A DNA stretch of 64,000 nucleotides, from contig CALULP010000024.1 in the NCBI GenBank assembly GCA_944321495.1, positions 1 through 64,000 of the forward strand, written 5' to 3'. Below are positions 42,967-52,310 of this stretch, in pieces; the first letter of the stretch is position 1; every line of letters starts with the position of its first letter. The notes under the pieces were generated by a model that saw only the letters and a program-made list of their open reading frames with translations, had not been told where the DNA came from and did no database searches. The position numbers were made by a program, and so were the translations under genes. Origin of the DNA: an uncultured Bacteroides sp. GTDB taxonomy: Bacteria; Bacteroidota; Bacteroidia; Bacteroidales; Bacteroidaceae.

Positions 42967-44106
42967 TCATCTTCCGCCGGACAATATTGACAAAAGCCGC
43001 GGGGCGCATTTCCCCAATCCCACGTAAAGCAGGATGCCCGTCCCGGCAACGAAACATGCCGCAAAGGCGTAGCCCGCCACCGAGCCGCCGATGCTTTCCA
43101 GGGGAAACAGCAGACGGGCAACGCATCCGCCCAGAGTCAGCAGGCTGCCATGCGCCACCGGCACCATGTGGACGGCAAACACAAAGAAGCTGCTCTTCAC
43201 CAGCAGCGGACGGACGCGCACCCGCCCCCGCTCTATCAACGCCGAAGCCAAGAGAATCAAGACAAAAATCCCCGCGATGTAAAACGCCTGGTGCAGCTGC
43301 TGGGCATACCGTTCCTCGTAGCAGGCCGTGGAAAACGACAGCAATACCAGGGCGGCAGACAGCCACAGCCACCGGCTCTTCCGGGCAAACCGCACCACAT
43401 CCATTCCCCTCAACCGGAAGAAAGCCCCAAGACTGAAGAACAGCAAGGCGTTGGTACTGATGCCGGGGAAGGCGGCTCCCGCCCCGCAGACATACAGCAC
43501 CGCCACGAGCGGCAGGTAAACGCACGCCGCGTGCATCAGCAAATAATATAGCACGGGCGAGAGGAGCACCATCACCATCAGGTCGCGCACAAACCACAGG
43601 GGCACATCGGCAGGATAGTACAGCTGCATGCAGAAACCGAAGATGTTCGTCATGCCGGCACAAGCCGTGGTGCTGTTCCAGAACTCGCCTATGAAAGGCC
43701 AGGCCGACGGGTTGTCCCATGCCACCGTAAAGGCCGGATCTATGGCCTGCATCAGGTAGCCGTTGGCAGCGCTGAGCAGGTTGTAGGCCACATAGGGCAC
43801 CAGCAATGTGCATACACGCCTTTTCAGTTTGCCACGCCACGTGCCCCAAGTCCATGCGCCGGCCTCCGTGAAAAACAGGAAGCCGGAAATGAAGAAAAAC
43901 AAAGGCACCGACACGTTGCACACCACAAACAGGGCGGACACCCCGATGGTGTAGGCCGCCTGTGCCGGGCTGCCTTCGGCCAGATGCCCCATACCCAGGA
44001 AGTTGGGATTGGCATCGGGATGCACATGCACCAGCAGCACCATCATCACCAGCGCAAAGCGCAGCCAGGCTATAGTCTTCGATTGCAATTCATTCATCGT
44101 CGTCAA
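42967..44106 (-). CDS. Acyltransferase family 3 membrane protein
   Basis: The 379-residue protein has about ten membrane helices and the family start SKTIAWLRFALVMMVLLVHVHPD, with the conserved His. FFISGFLFF and FVFAVHMVP match the common helices. Not closely similar to the frameshifted neighbour. Likely O-acetylates or otherwise acylates a surface glycan. It is divergent from the AraC gene, which may control it. Confidence 0.88.
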   Translation of the reverse strand: MTTMNELQSKTIAWLRFALVMMVLLVHVHPDANPNFLGMGHLAEGSPAQAAYTIGVSALFVVCNVSVPLFFFISGFLFFTEAGAWTWGTWRGKLKRRVCTLLVPYVAYNLLSAANGYLMQAIDPAFTVAWDNPSAWPFIGEFWNSTTACAGMTNIFGFCMQLYYPADVPLWFVRDLMVMVLLSPVLYYLLMHAACVYLPLVAVLYVCGAGAAFPGISTNALLFFSLGAFFRLRGMDVVRFARKSRWLWLSAALVLLSFSTACYEERYAQQLHQAFYIAGIFVLILLASALIERGRVRVRPLLVKSSFFVFAVHMVPVAHGSLLTLGGCVARLLFPLESIGGSVAGYAFAACFVAGTGILLYVGLGKCAPRLLSILSGGR

Positions 44107-44139
44107 TTTTTTGGCGCGAAGTTAAAGCCTTTTAAAAAG

Positions 44140-44180
44140 ACGATATTGACTTATCTGCATCAATATTTGACTTATATTTG
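44140..44180 (+). promoter_or_regulatory. Direct repeats and -7 box before the AraC gene
   Basis: ATATTGACTTAT and ATATTTGACTTATA are direct repeats about 24 bases apart, a common form of AraC-type binding sites. A -7 box TATATTTG (44173-44180) lies only five bases before the ATG at 44185, which would leave almost no leader. Confidence 0.45.
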
Positions 44181-44184
44181 CAAC

Positions 44185-44985
44185 ATGGACTTGTACACTT
44201 TCGACCACGTCAAACTTACGCCGGATAAACAAATCACTTTGCACTCCCAAGAATCATGGGAACTTTCGCACGTAGTAACCGGCAGCGGGGAAAGGGAAAT
44301 AGGCGACACCACCGAGCCTTTTGCCCCGGGCGACCTGGTGCTCATCCCCCCGGGCATTCCCCATTGCTGGCACTTCGCCCCCCGGTGCACGGACAGCAAG
44401 GGGCGCATAGAGAATATCACGATTGCGATGGAGGACATTTTCCTTGATAAAGTGGACAACGCCTTCCCCGCTTTGGCACAAACGACAAACAGCATAAAGG
44501 CATACACCGACGCCGTGACCTTCGACAAGCCGCAGGCCGCCCGCATCATTTCTATCTTAAAACAGATGTGCAACGAGACGGAGCCGGAAAGGGCAGCATC
44601 GATGCTGGCATTGCTTTGCGCCCTTGCCCGGGAAGGACGTGCCATAGGCTATTACCATAAGCCCGACATCAACCGCCAACGGCTCATGCAGGTACGCATC
44701 TACGTGTCGTGCAACTACCACTGCCCCATCAGCCTCGACGAGATAGCCAACCACGTGGGCATGAACCGCTCGGCCTTCTGCACGTTTTTCCGCAAGCACA
44801 CCGGGCAAACTTTCGTGGATTACCTCAACGCCTACCGCGTCAACATTGCCCACCGGCTGCTGGTCTGGGAAGGCATGCCTGTGACTGAAGCCTGCTTTGC
44901 CTGCGGCTTCAACGACGTGGCCTACTTCTGCCGCACCTTCAAGCGTTACAAAGGATTTCCGCCTTCGCGGACGAAGAAAAGCTGA
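44185..44985 (+). CDS. AraC-family transcriptional regulator
   Basis: Start at 44185 gives 267 residues. N-terminal cupin-like sensing domain (SWELSHVVTGSGEREIGDT, PGDLVLIPPGIPHCWHF), then two helix-turn-helix motifs at the C-terminus (SLDEIANHVGMNRSAFCTFF and PVTEACFACGFNDVAYFCRT). The upstream in-frame ATG at 43984 overlaps the neighbouring acyltransferase gene and lacks family sequence. It is divergent from the acyltransferase and probably regulates it, itself, or both. Confidence 0.9.
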   Translation: MDLYTFDHVKLTPDKQITLHSQESWELSHVVTGSGEREIGDTTEPFAPGDLVLIPPGIPHCWHFAPRCTDSKGRIENITIAMEDIFLDKVDNAFPALAQTTNSIKAYTDAVTFDKPQAARIISILKQMCNETEPERAASMLALLCALAREGRAIGYYHKPDINRQRLMQVRIYVSCNYHCPISLDEIANHVGMNRSAFCTFFRKHTGQTFVDYLNAYRVNIAHRLLVWEGMPVTEACFACGFNDVAYFCRTFKRYKGFPPSRTKKS

Positions 44986-45069
44986 GCCATTCTTAAGGCA
45001 AGCCCCTTCCCACTGCACTTGTTTGACAAACAGCGGCAAGAGGCGTTTTCGGAATAATTGCCCGTTTGC

Positions 45070-45100
45070 TTTGAGAATTGAAAGAATAACACTAATTTTG
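45070..45100 (+). promoter_or_regulatory. Promoter of tig
   Basis: TTTG (45070-45073), 19 bases, then TAATTTTG (45093-45100): a textbook Bacteroides -33/-7 pair, 53 bases before the tig start codon. Confidence 0.8.
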
Positions 45101-45153
45101 CACGCTCTTTGAATGCAGAAATAAAGTATGAATCAAATAAATAATTTGTAAGA

Positions 45154-46512
45154 ATGAACGTTTCGTTACAAAACATCGACAAGGTAAGCGCGCTGCTTAC
45201 CGTAAAACTGGAAAAAGCAGATTATCAAGAGAAAGTGGACAAGGCGTTGAAAGACCTGCGCCATAAGGCACAAATGCCCGGTTTCCGCAAAGGCATGGTT
45301 CCCGCCGGCCTGATAAAGAAGATGTACGGGAAATCGGTCGTAGCAGAAGAAGTGAACAAACTGCTCTCCGAAACCGTGTACAAGTATATCCAAGACAACA
45401 AGGTGAACATACTTGGCGAACCGCTGCCTAACGAAGACAAGCAGCCGGAGATTGACTTCGACACGATGGAAGACTTTGAATTCCTGTTCGACATCGCCCT
45501 GGCACCCGAGTTCAAAGTAGAAGTAAGCGCAGCCGACAAGGTAAATTACTATACCATTGAAGTGACCGACACCATGGTAGACAACCAGGTGAAGGCTTAC
45601 ACCCAACGCAACGGCAAATATGAACAAGTAGACAGCTATGCCGACAACGACATGCTGAAAGGCCTGCTTGCCGAGCTGGACGAGGAAGGCAACACCAAGG
45701 AAGGCGGCATCCAGGTAGAAGGCGCCGTTCTCCTGCCCTCCGACATGAAGAACGACGAGCAAAAGGCCGTATTCGCCAACGCCAAGGTAAACGACGTGCT
45801 GGTGTTCAACCCGCAGGCCGCATGGGACAACAACGACATCCGCGTGTCCACCTTGCTGAAGATTGACAAGGAAACCGCTGCCAACGTGAAGTCCAACTTC
45901 AGCTTCCAGGTAGAGGAAATCACCCGCTTCGTGCCGGGCGAACTGGACCAGGAGATTTTCGACCAGGTATTCGGCAAAGATGTAGTGAAGACCGAAGAAG
46001 AGTTCCGTGCCAAAGTAAAAGAAAGCATTGCCGCACAATTTGCAGCCGACAGCGACTTCAAGTTCTTGGTAGACATGCGCAAGGCCTTGACTGAAAAGGT
46101 AGGCAAGCTGGAATTCCCCGACGCATTACTGAAACGCATCATGCGCCTGAACAACCCCGATAAGGATGAGAAGTTCGTAGAAGACAATTATGACAAGAGC
46201 ATCGAAGAACTGACCTGGCACCTCATCAAAGAACAACTGGTAAAAGCCAACGACATCAAGGTTGAACAGGCCGACATTACCGCCATGGCAAAGGAAGCCA
46301 CCCGCGCGCAATTTGCCCAATACGGCATGCTTACGGTGCCCGATGAATTGCTGGAAAACTACGCCAAAGAAATGCTGAAGAAGAAAGAAAGCGTGGAAGG
46401 GCTGGTAAACCGTGTCATCGAAGCCAAACTCTCTGCCGCATTGAAACAGCAGGTGACGTTGGAACCCAAAACCGTTTCCATCGAAGACTTCAATAAGATG
46501 TTCGAAGCCTGA
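45154..46512 (+). CDS. tig: Trigger factor
   Basis: The 452-residue chaperone binds nascent chains at the ribosome exit. The ribosome-binding signature GFRKGMVP is at about 44-51. The middle shows a PPIase-like region that is less conserved than in Proteobacteria, and the C-terminal helical arms (about 280-450) are complete. Strong promoter upstream and terminator downstream; monocistronic. Confidence 0.95.
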   Translation: MNVSLQNIDKVSALLTVKLEKADYQEKVDKALKDLRHKAQMPGFRKGMVPAGLIKKMYGKSVVAEEVNKLLSETVYKYIQDNKVNILGEPLPNEDKQPEIDFDTMEDFEFLFDIALAPEFKVEVSAADKVNYYTIEVTDTMVDNQVKAYTQRNGKYEQVDSYADNDMLKGLLAELDEEGNTKEGGIQVEGAVLLPSDMKNDEQKAVFANAKVNDVLVFNPQAAWDNNDIRVSTLLKIDKETAANVKSNFSFQVEEITRFVPGELDQEIFDQVFGKDVVKTEEEFRAKVKESIAAQFAADSDFKFLVDMRKALTEKVGKLEFPDALLKRIMRLNNPDKDEKFVEDNYDKSIEELTWHLIKEQLVKANDIKVEQADITAMAKEATRAQFAQYGMLTVPDELLENYAKEMLKKKESVEGLVNRVIEAKLSAALKQQVTLEPKTVSIEDFNKMFEA

Positions 46513-46552
46513 TATCCCTAAGCCTGTAAAGGCAAAAAGGTGAAATAAGACA

Positions 46553-46600
46553 AAGAAGGCTATCGGTATTTGCTCCGATAGCCTTCTTTCTTTTTTCTAA
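46553..46600 (+). terminator. Terminator of tig
   Basis: A 14-bp stem (AAGAAGGCTATCGG with CCGATAGCCTTCTT) followed by TCTTTTTT. Confidence 0.9.
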
Positions 46601-46620
46601 GATGGAAAGCCGGCTTTGAC

Positions 46621-46944
46621 TTAACCGCATCCTGACAAGATTTCCTCCAGCCGCATAACAGTTTGCGGGTTTCCCGACTTTCCTCCCTCCGAATACGCCG
46701 TCCGGAAAAGGTGCAAGACTTTTTCTCTCTCCGGTTGGGATATTCCCCTTATCATATAACATAACCACATTTGCCCGAAGATTTTGGTATTGTGCTCCAA
46801 TTCCGACTGGAATTTATCTATCTCCGTATAAGTCACATTAAGCGCATTCATCGCAGAAAAGAGGAAATTAATACCGCATTCTTTTTCTGTATCAATCAAC
46901 TCCTTGACTAATGCGATGACGCTGCATTTCTGGGTAGAAGTCAT
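46621..46944 (-). CDS. Hypothetical small helical protein
   Basis: The 107-residue protein is predicted helical and soluble, with no signal peptide (CSVIALVKELIDTEKECGIN, FQSELEHNTKIFGQMWLCYM). It lies 50 bases upstream of marC in the same direction order reversed, so it is probably a separate unit. Its composition is slightly AT-richer than its neighbours. I do not recognise a family. Confidence 0.5.
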   Translation of the reverse strand: MTSTQKCSVIALVKELIDTEKECGINFLFSAMNALNVTYTEIDKFQSELEHNTKIFGQMWLCYMIRGISQPEREKVLHLFRTAYSEGGKSGNPQTVMRLEEILSGCG

Positions 46945-46994
46945 AACGATGGATTTTCTGTTTTACGGATTGAAAAAGCGTACCTAAGAGTTTC

Positions 46995-47654
46995 CTAACC
47001 CAACCCCTCGTGCAGCACCTCTACCAGAATTGGCTTGGCGCCGCCCACAAAGCACTCCACAGCAATCACCATCAAGATAAGACCCATAAGCCTCATCATG
47101 ACATTATTGCCGGTCTCGCCCAATACATTGACCAAACGGGTAGAAGCACGCAAAATAAAGTAAGTCAGCAAATAGATAAAAGCGATAGAACCGATAAGCA
47201 CGCTTTTCATCTCAATGGTCGTGGCATCCTGCATCAGCACAATGGCGTTGGCAATAGCTCCGGGTCCGCAAAGCATAGGTATGCCCAACGGGGTTATGGA
47301 AATATCCTTGGCGTACTCCTTGATTTCCTCGTTTTTAAGTTTCATCGAAGTATAACGGGCTTGCAGCATATCATAACCGATTTTGAAAATGATGACACCG
47401 CCTGCAATACGGAACCCGTTGGTAGATATGCCGAAAAACCAGAACAGGAACTGCCCAGCAAAGGTAAAGACCATAATGATGATAAACGCCGTCAACGTGG
47501 CACGGGTCACCACCTGCCGCCGTTCGGATTCGGTCATGCCCTGCGTCATGGTAAGAAACACCGGCATGGTTCCCAGTGGATTGGTCAACGTGAAGAACGA
47601 CGTCAGGCATAACAAAAGGAAAGGCAATAATGTATCCATACTTACAGTAATCAT
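46995..47654 (-). CDS. MarC-family membrane protein
   Basis: The 219-residue protein has six membrane helices in the MarC/NAAT layout: FTLTNPLGTMPVF near the N-terminus, the family's SITPLGIPMLCGPGAIANAI in the middle, and NNVMMRLMGLILMVIAVECF near the end. Transport substrate is not settled for the family. Confidence 0.92.
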   Translation of the reverse strand: MITVSMDTLLPFLLLCLTSFFTLTNPLGTMPVFLTMTQGMTESERRQVVTRATLTAFIIIMVFTFAGQFLFWFFGISTNGFRIAGGVIIFKIGYDMLQARYTSMKLKNEEIKEYAKDISITPLGIPMLCGPGAIANAIVLMQDATTIEMKSVLIGSIAFIYLLTYFILRASTRLVNVLGETGNNVMMRLMGLILMVIAVECFVGGAKPILVEVLHEGLG

Positions 47655-47685
47655 TTAAAGGTGCGGGGCGCAGATGCATCCCCAT

Positions 47686-48375
47686 TTAAAGTATCTTTTC
47701 CAACTCCTTCAAATCATGAATATGATAGGTCGGGCAGAACGGCAGGTCGTCACGTCCCACAAGGTCATAAAACACCTGGTGCATCCCCACGCCTTTTGCC
47801 CCCACGACATCGCTGTCCCAGCTGTCGCCTATCATCAGCGACTCGCGCAACTGGGACTGGGTAGCCGAAAGGGCAAAATGGAAAATAGCCTGTCCGGGCT
47901 TCAAAATGCCGATATCGTCGGAAAGCACCACTTTCTTGAAGTAATGCCTGATACCCGCCGACTGCATCTTCCGCCCCTGCAGCTCATGGAAGCCATTGGA
48001 CAGGATATAAAGGTTGTACTTGCCGGACAGATACTCCAGTACTTCCCGCGCGTGAGGCATCAGCTTGGATTTGGTAGGAATCACCGAAAAGAAGTCTGCG
48101 GCAAAACGCCCGGCCAAAGCGGCATCGTCCACGCCTACCGCCTGCAGGGGATAGAGGAAACGTTGCCGGTTCAAGCCGTCTTTCGTCACCTTGCCATCGG
48201 CATACTCCGCCCACAACTCGCGGTTGCGGCATTGGTACAATTCGTAGAAATGCTCAAACGACCGGAAATAACGACTGTAGCCGTGCTTGTCGTACATTTC
48301 CCGAAAAGTGCCGCGCGCATTTTCCGTAAAAGCCCACAAAGTATCATCAAGGTCGAAAAACAGATTCTTGTACAT
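47686..48375 (-). CDS. HAD-family hydrolase, YjjG-like
   Basis: Start at 48375 (MYKNLFFDLDDTL) puts the nucleophile motif DLDDTLW at residues 8-14; 229 residues. Further motifs: LSNGF (motif II Ser-like), Lys in KVVLSDDIGILKPG, and GDSWDSDVVGAKGVGM (motif IV). YjjG relatives dephosphorylate noncanonical or pyrimidine nucleotides. Last gene before marC on the same strand. Confidence 0.9.
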   Translation of the reverse strand: MYKNLFFDLDDTLWAFTENARGTFREMYDKHGYSRYFRSFEHFYELYQCRNRELWAEYADGKVTKDGLNRQRFLYPLQAVGVDDAALAGRFAADFFSVIPTKSKLMPHAREVLEYLSGKYNLYILSNGFHELQGRKMQSAGIRHYFKKVVLSDDIGILKPGQAIFHFALSATQSQLRESLMIGDSWDSDVVGAKGVGMHQVFYDLVGRDDLPFCPTYHIHDLKELEKIL

Positions 48376-48427
48376 GAAGAAACCGGATTTCAAATGCCAA
48401 CTGTCCCCCGCAGGATTCCGCTCCTTA

Positions 48428-49312
48428 TCATTTCACCTGGATGACCAGGTACTTGGAAATGCTCCAGAATGCCTTCGGATTGTTGATTTTCAGCGTAAGC
48501 TGCCCTTTACCGTCTTCTTCCAGCGCATACGAACCGGCAGGATGGGTAGTCAGCACTTCGGCATCGGTGGTATACAGCTTAATCTCCCGGGTAGTACGTA
48601 TGTCTATCTGCGTAAAGTAGTCCAGGTTGACATCGGCTGCCTTCAGCACCTGGCCTTTTTTAAAGAGTCCCGATTTGGAAAGGATGCGCTGGTCTTTCAG
48701 TTCTTTCTTGGTTCCGAACACAAACCATGCCGTGTTCAACTCCTTGTCTTGCTCGGCCACGGTCTCGGCTTTGGCTGTATTCTCGGCTATCAGCTCTTCC
48801 TTTTCGGCGGAAAGGCCCGTAACGGCGGCATCCAGTTCCTGGATACGGATATTCTTGGAGGCCAGTTCTGCCTGCAGTTCTTCCACACGGCGGGTTTTCT
48901 CGGCCAGTTCTTTCGTCAGGGATTCCACTGCCTTTTTCAACTGGGCTGAGTTGTTGCGGCTATTTTTCAGCATATCCTGCAATTTGGCTATCTGCTGCTT
49001 GTTCTCTGCCATCTGCTTGCGGATGAACTCTATGTCGGAAGCAATCTGCTGCTTGGCGCTCAACGAACCTTCTGCCACTGCCCCCCGTTGCAGGTCCACG
49101 CGGTTTTCGGCCTCGCTGATTTCCCGGAAGCCTTCCGATATCTCATTGAAAGTCCCCATCATGTCGTCCAGTTCCGCATCGCGTTGGTTCAGTTCTATAC
49201 GCAAAGAGTCGTTTTGCGCTTGCAGTTGTTTCTTTCCGCCACCGGTAAGCCCGTCGCACGAAGCCATTCCAAAGGCAGCGGCAACCATCATCAAAATTGT
49301 TAACTTTTTCAT
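48428..49312 (-). CDS. Coiled-coil lipoprotein, Cbp1-like
   Basis: The 294-residue lipoprotein (signal LMMVAAAFGMASC) has a long coiled coil at about 25-195 (KKQLQAQNDSLRIELNQRDA; LAEKTRRVEELQAELASKNI) and a C-terminal globular domain (NTAWFVFGTKKELKDQRIL; ending ISKYLVIQVK). The arrangement matches the Bacteroides Cbp1 family, named for putative collagen binding in B. fragilis. Collagen binding of this protein is inference. Confidence 0.75.
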   Translation of the reverse strand: MKKLTILMMVAAAFGMASCDGLTGGGKKQLQAQNDSLRIELNQRDAELDDMMGTFNEISEGFREISEAENRVDLQRGAVAEGSLSAKQQIASDIEFIRKQMAENKQQIAKLQDMLKNSRNNSAQLKKAVESLTKELAEKTRRVEELQAELASKNIRIQELDAAVTGLSAEKEELIAENTAKAETVAEQDKELNTAWFVFGTKKELKDQRILSKSGLFKKGQVLKAADVNLDYFTQIDIRTTREIKLYTTDAEVLTTHPAGSYALEEDGKGQLTLKINNPKAFWSISKYLVIQVK

Positions 49313-49351
49313 AAGCCTTACATTATTAATAATTAGATAAGAAGTTTATTC

Positions 49352-50026
49352 TCACTCATCGGCACCGGCCACCACGATTACGATTTCGCCTTTCGGCTCA
49401 TGGGCGGCAAAATGTGCCTGCAACTCGGTCAACGTGCCGCGCACCGTTTCTTCGTGCACCTTGGACAGCTCGCGCGAAACCGCCGCCCTGCGCTCCCCTC
49501 CGAAGGTCTCGGCAAACTGGGCCAGCGTTTTCACCAACCGGTAAGGGGACTCGTAGAACACCAGGGTGCGCTGCTCGGCAGCCAGGGCTTTCAGGCGCGA
49601 CTGCCTGCCCTTCTTTTGCGGCAGGAAACCCTCGAAGCAAAAGCGGTCGCACGGCAATCCCGAAGCCACCAGGGCAGGGACAAAGGCCGTTGCCCCCGGC
49701 AGGCACTGCACCTCGATGCCCTTGCGCACGCATTCGCGCACCACCAGGAATCCCGGGTCGGAAATGCCCGGCGTGCCGGCATCGGATACCAGCGCCACCG
49801 TTTCGCCCCCTTGTATGCGCCGGACAATGCTTTCCACCGTCTGATGCTCATTGAATTTATGGTGCGATTGCATGGCATTCTTTATCTCGAAATGCTTCAG
49901 CAGGATGCCCGATGTGCGTGTATCTTCGGCAAGCACCAGGTCGGCTTCCTTCAACACGCGGATGGCACGGAACGTCATGTCTTCCAAATTTCCTATCGGG
50001 GTTGGCACTACATACAGTTTTCCCAT
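49352..50026 (-). CDS. rsmI: 16S rRNA (cytidine1402-2'-O)-methyltransferase
   Basis: The 224-residue enzyme methylates the ribose of C1402 in the decoding centre with SAM. Family start MGKLYVVPTPIGNLEDMTFR, AEDTRTSG, and ALVSDAGTPGISDPG are all intact. The C-terminal RsmI-specific region is shorter than in E. coli, as common in Bacteroidetes. Encoded upstream of the coiled-coil lipoprotein on the same strand. Confidence 0.95.
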   Translation of the reverse strand: MGKLYVVPTPIGNLEDMTFRAIRVLKEADLVLAEDTRTSGILLKHFEIKNAMQSHHKFNEHQTVESIVRRIQGGETVALVSDAGTPGISDPGFLVVRECVRKGIEVQCLPGATAFVPALVASGLPCDRFCFEGFLPQKKGRQSRLKALAAEQRTLVFYESPYRLVKTLAQFAETFGGERRAAVSRELSKVHEETVRGTLTELQAHFAAHEPKGEIVIVVAGADE

Positions 50027-50274
50027 TTTTCTTCCACACGGCTATCATGCCCCGGGACACAGATGCCGGCTACCCCAGCACCACCCGGAACAAACGTTAA
50101 CGCCACAAATGTAGGAATAAATAATGAAAAACAACTGCAAAGCTGCTAAAAGTGTTGAAATCACGCCCCGCCATCCGCGGTATTCAAGGAGAAGTTCATA
50201 AATTTGAAACCGGCTTACCAACGGCCGCTGAATCACCATAAGGTTTACACCAGAATAGAAAAAGGAATATCACC

Positions 50275-50772
50275 ATGTTCACAATCAGAAAAGCTACTAC
50301 AGAAGACTGCGCGCTTATCCGGAAACTGGCCTGGCAGGTCTTTCCGGAAACGTATAAAGACATCCTGGCACCCGCCCAGATAGACTACATGATGGAGTGG
50401 ATGTACTCGGAAGAAAACATCCGGAAACAGATGGAGGAAGAAGGGCACGTCTACCTCCTGGCGTATGAGGAATGCGAAGCGGCGGGCTACGTGTCCGTCC
50501 AGCCGGAAGGGGAAGGCCTGTTCCACCTCCAGAAAATCTACGTGCTGCCCTACTACCAGGGAGCACATTGCGGCAGCTTCCTGTTCCGCGAGGCCATCAA
50601 GTACATCAAAGCAGTACACCCCGCCCCGTGCACCATGGAACTGAACGTGAACCGCCACAACAAGGCCCTGCACTTCTACGAGCACATGGGCATGCGGAAA
50701 GTGCGCGAGGGCGACTTCCCCATCGGCAACGGGTATTACATGAACGACTACATCATGGGCATTGACATTTAG
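50275..50772 (+). CDS. GNAT-family N-acetyltransferase
   Basis: The 165-residue protein is a single GNAT domain: TIRKATTEDCALIRKLAWQV at the start, acetyl-CoA loop LQKIYVLPYYQGAHCGSFLF (about 83-102), and NRHNKALHFYEHMGMRK near the end. Relatives acetylate polyamines or amino acids; the substrate is not evident. Confidence 0.88.
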   Translation: MFTIRKATTEDCALIRKLAWQVFPETYKDILAPAQIDYMMEWMYSEENIRKQMEEEGHVYLLAYEECEAAGYVSVQPEGEGLFHLQKIYVLPYYQGAHCGSFLFREAIKYIKAVHPAPCTMELNVNRHNKALHFYEHMGMRKVREGDFPIGNGYYMNDYIMGIDI

Positions 50773-50789
50773 CACTTTAGCCCCGTCGT

Positions 50790-50871
50790 GGTAGCGTCCC
50801 AACGCCAGCGCGGTAGCGTTCCAATGCCAGCACGGTAGCGTCCCAGTGCCAGCACGGTAGCACTGCGGTGC
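50790..50871. repeat. 22-base-period array with GGTAGCGT core
   Basis: GGTAGCGT-type units begin at 50790, 50812 and 50834, exactly 22 bases apart, with a partial unit at 50856. Each ends in CCAGCRC. It starts 17 bases after the GNAT stop and lies upstream of the DUF4136 gene. Confidence 0.9.
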
Positions 50872-50977
50872 TAATAACCCGCCCCCGTTTTAACACAGTT
50901 TATGCCACCGGCATGCAAACTTGGCACGCCCCTTGCATTATACTCATACAAGCATATCAACCTAAACACCAGAACGT

Positions 50978-51610
50978 ATGAAAAAAATGATTCCTTTGAT
51001 GCTGCTGGCCATACTGTCGCTGGCAGCCTGCGAGAAAGAGCCCGACAGCGGCGAACTCGACTATAAGTTCATGGTCTACACGGACCATGACACCGGACAC
51101 GACTTCAGCGCCGCCCGGACGTATTACCTGCCGGACAGCATCTTGCTGATAGGCAACTACCCTACCCCAAAGTACTGGAAAGACGACTACGCACAACGCA
51201 TCATCGGCACCTATGCCGGCAACATGGACGACTTGGGCTACGTCCGTGCCAAGAAGCGTGAAGATGCCGACCTGGGCCTGCAGGTGAGCTACGTGGAGAG
51301 CACCTACCATGCCATTGTGGCCGGAAGCCCCGAGTGGTGGTGGAACTATCCCGGCTACTGGGACCTGGGCTACTGGGGCAACTGGGGGCATTGGTACTAC
51401 CCCTACGCCGTGCACTACAGCTTCAGCACGGGCGCCTTCATTGCCGAGATGCTCGACCTGAAAGCCCCGCAAGGCGAAGACGAGCAGCTGCCCGTGGTAT
51501 GGAGCAGCTACCTCGCCGGGCAGCTGAGCGGCATGCAGGCCTTCGACGTGCAGCAGGCCATCGACGGGGTAAACCAGTCGTTCGCCCAGTCGGCATACCT
51601 GGCACGTTGA
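50978..51610 (+). CDS. DUF4136-type lipoprotein
   Basis: The 210-residue protein has a lipoprotein signal (MLLAILSLAAC) and is rich in aromatics, with SPEWWWNYPGYWDLGYWGNW at about 112-131. YLPDSI and the C-terminal helix FDVQQAIDGVNQSFAQS fit DUF4136 proteins. Members are envelope proteins of unknown role. It is 60 bases before the barrel protein gene and probably cotranscribed. Confidence 0.8.
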   Translation: MKKMIPLMLLAILSLAACEKEPDSGELDYKFMVYTDHDTGHDFSAARTYYLPDSILLIGNYPTPKYWKDDYAQRIIGTYAGNMDDLGYVRAKKREDADLGLQVSYVESTYHAIVAGSPEWWWNYPGYWDLGYWGNWGHWYYPYAVHYSFSTGAFIAEMLDLKAPQGEDEQLPVVWSSYLAGQLSGMQAFDVQQAIDGVNQSFAQSAYLAR

Positions 51611-51670
51611 TTCTCCTTCGTCATTTCTTTTAACCGTATTCTTACTACCTCACTTTAAAATAAACCGGAT

Positions 51671-52297
51671 ATGAAAACCATCGGACATATTTCTTTCAAG
51701 AGCCTGGTGTTCGCTGCCTTGGCCATGCTTTGCACCCTGAGTGCAAAGGCGCAGATGACGGACAACGGCTACGCCAACATCGACTGGCAATACAACTTCC
51801 CCGTAAGCAACGCATTCACCGACCGCTCCAGCGGATGGGGCATGAACTTCGACGGGGGCTACTTCCTGACTGAAAACTGGGGCATCGGCGCCTTCCTGTC
51901 CTACCACACCAACCACGAATACGTGCCCCGCCAGACCATCACCGCCGGCAGTGCCAGCCTGACTACCGACCAGCAGCACAGCGCCTTCCAGCTGCCTTTC
52001 GGCTTGGAAACGCGCTACGCCTGGAACCGGGGAAGCGCCTTCCAGCCCTACGTGGGACTGAAGGCAGGCGCGCAATACACGCGGCTGAGCTCGACGTTCA
52101 ACATCTTTGAACAGGAAGACAAGTCGTGGGGATTCTACGTCTCGCCCGAGGTGGGCATCAACATCTTCCCGTGGGCATACGGTCCTGGCCTGCACATTGC
52201 CGCCTACTACAGCCATGCCACCAACCGGGGCGAGGTCATGCAATGCGGCATCAGCGGCCTGAACAACATCGGGCTGCGCGTGGGCATATCCTTCTAA
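51671..52297 (+). CDS. Outer-membrane beta-barrel protein
   Basis: The 208-residue protein has a signal peptide (LVFAALAMLCTLSAKAQ) and repeated amphipathic strands (GWGMNFDGGYFLTENWGIGA, QPYVGLKAGAQYTRLSS), ending IGLRVGISF with a terminal Phe for outer-membrane assembly. Probably an eight-stranded barrel of the OmpW/porin type. Paired with the DUF4136 lipoprotein. Its 3' end meets the converging GH3 gene 14 bases away. Confidence 0.82.
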   Translation: MKTIGHISFKSLVFAALAMLCTLSAKAQMTDNGYANIDWQYNFPVSNAFTDRSSGWGMNFDGGYFLTENWGIGAFLSYHTNHEYVPRQTITAGSASLTTDQQHSAFQLPFGLETRYAWNRGSAFQPYVGLKAGAQYTRLSSTFNIFEQEDKSWGFYVSPEVGINIFPWAYGPGLHIAAYYSHATNRGEVMQCGISGLNNIGLRVGISF

Positions 52298-52310
52298 GCC
52301 CCTGCGCCGG

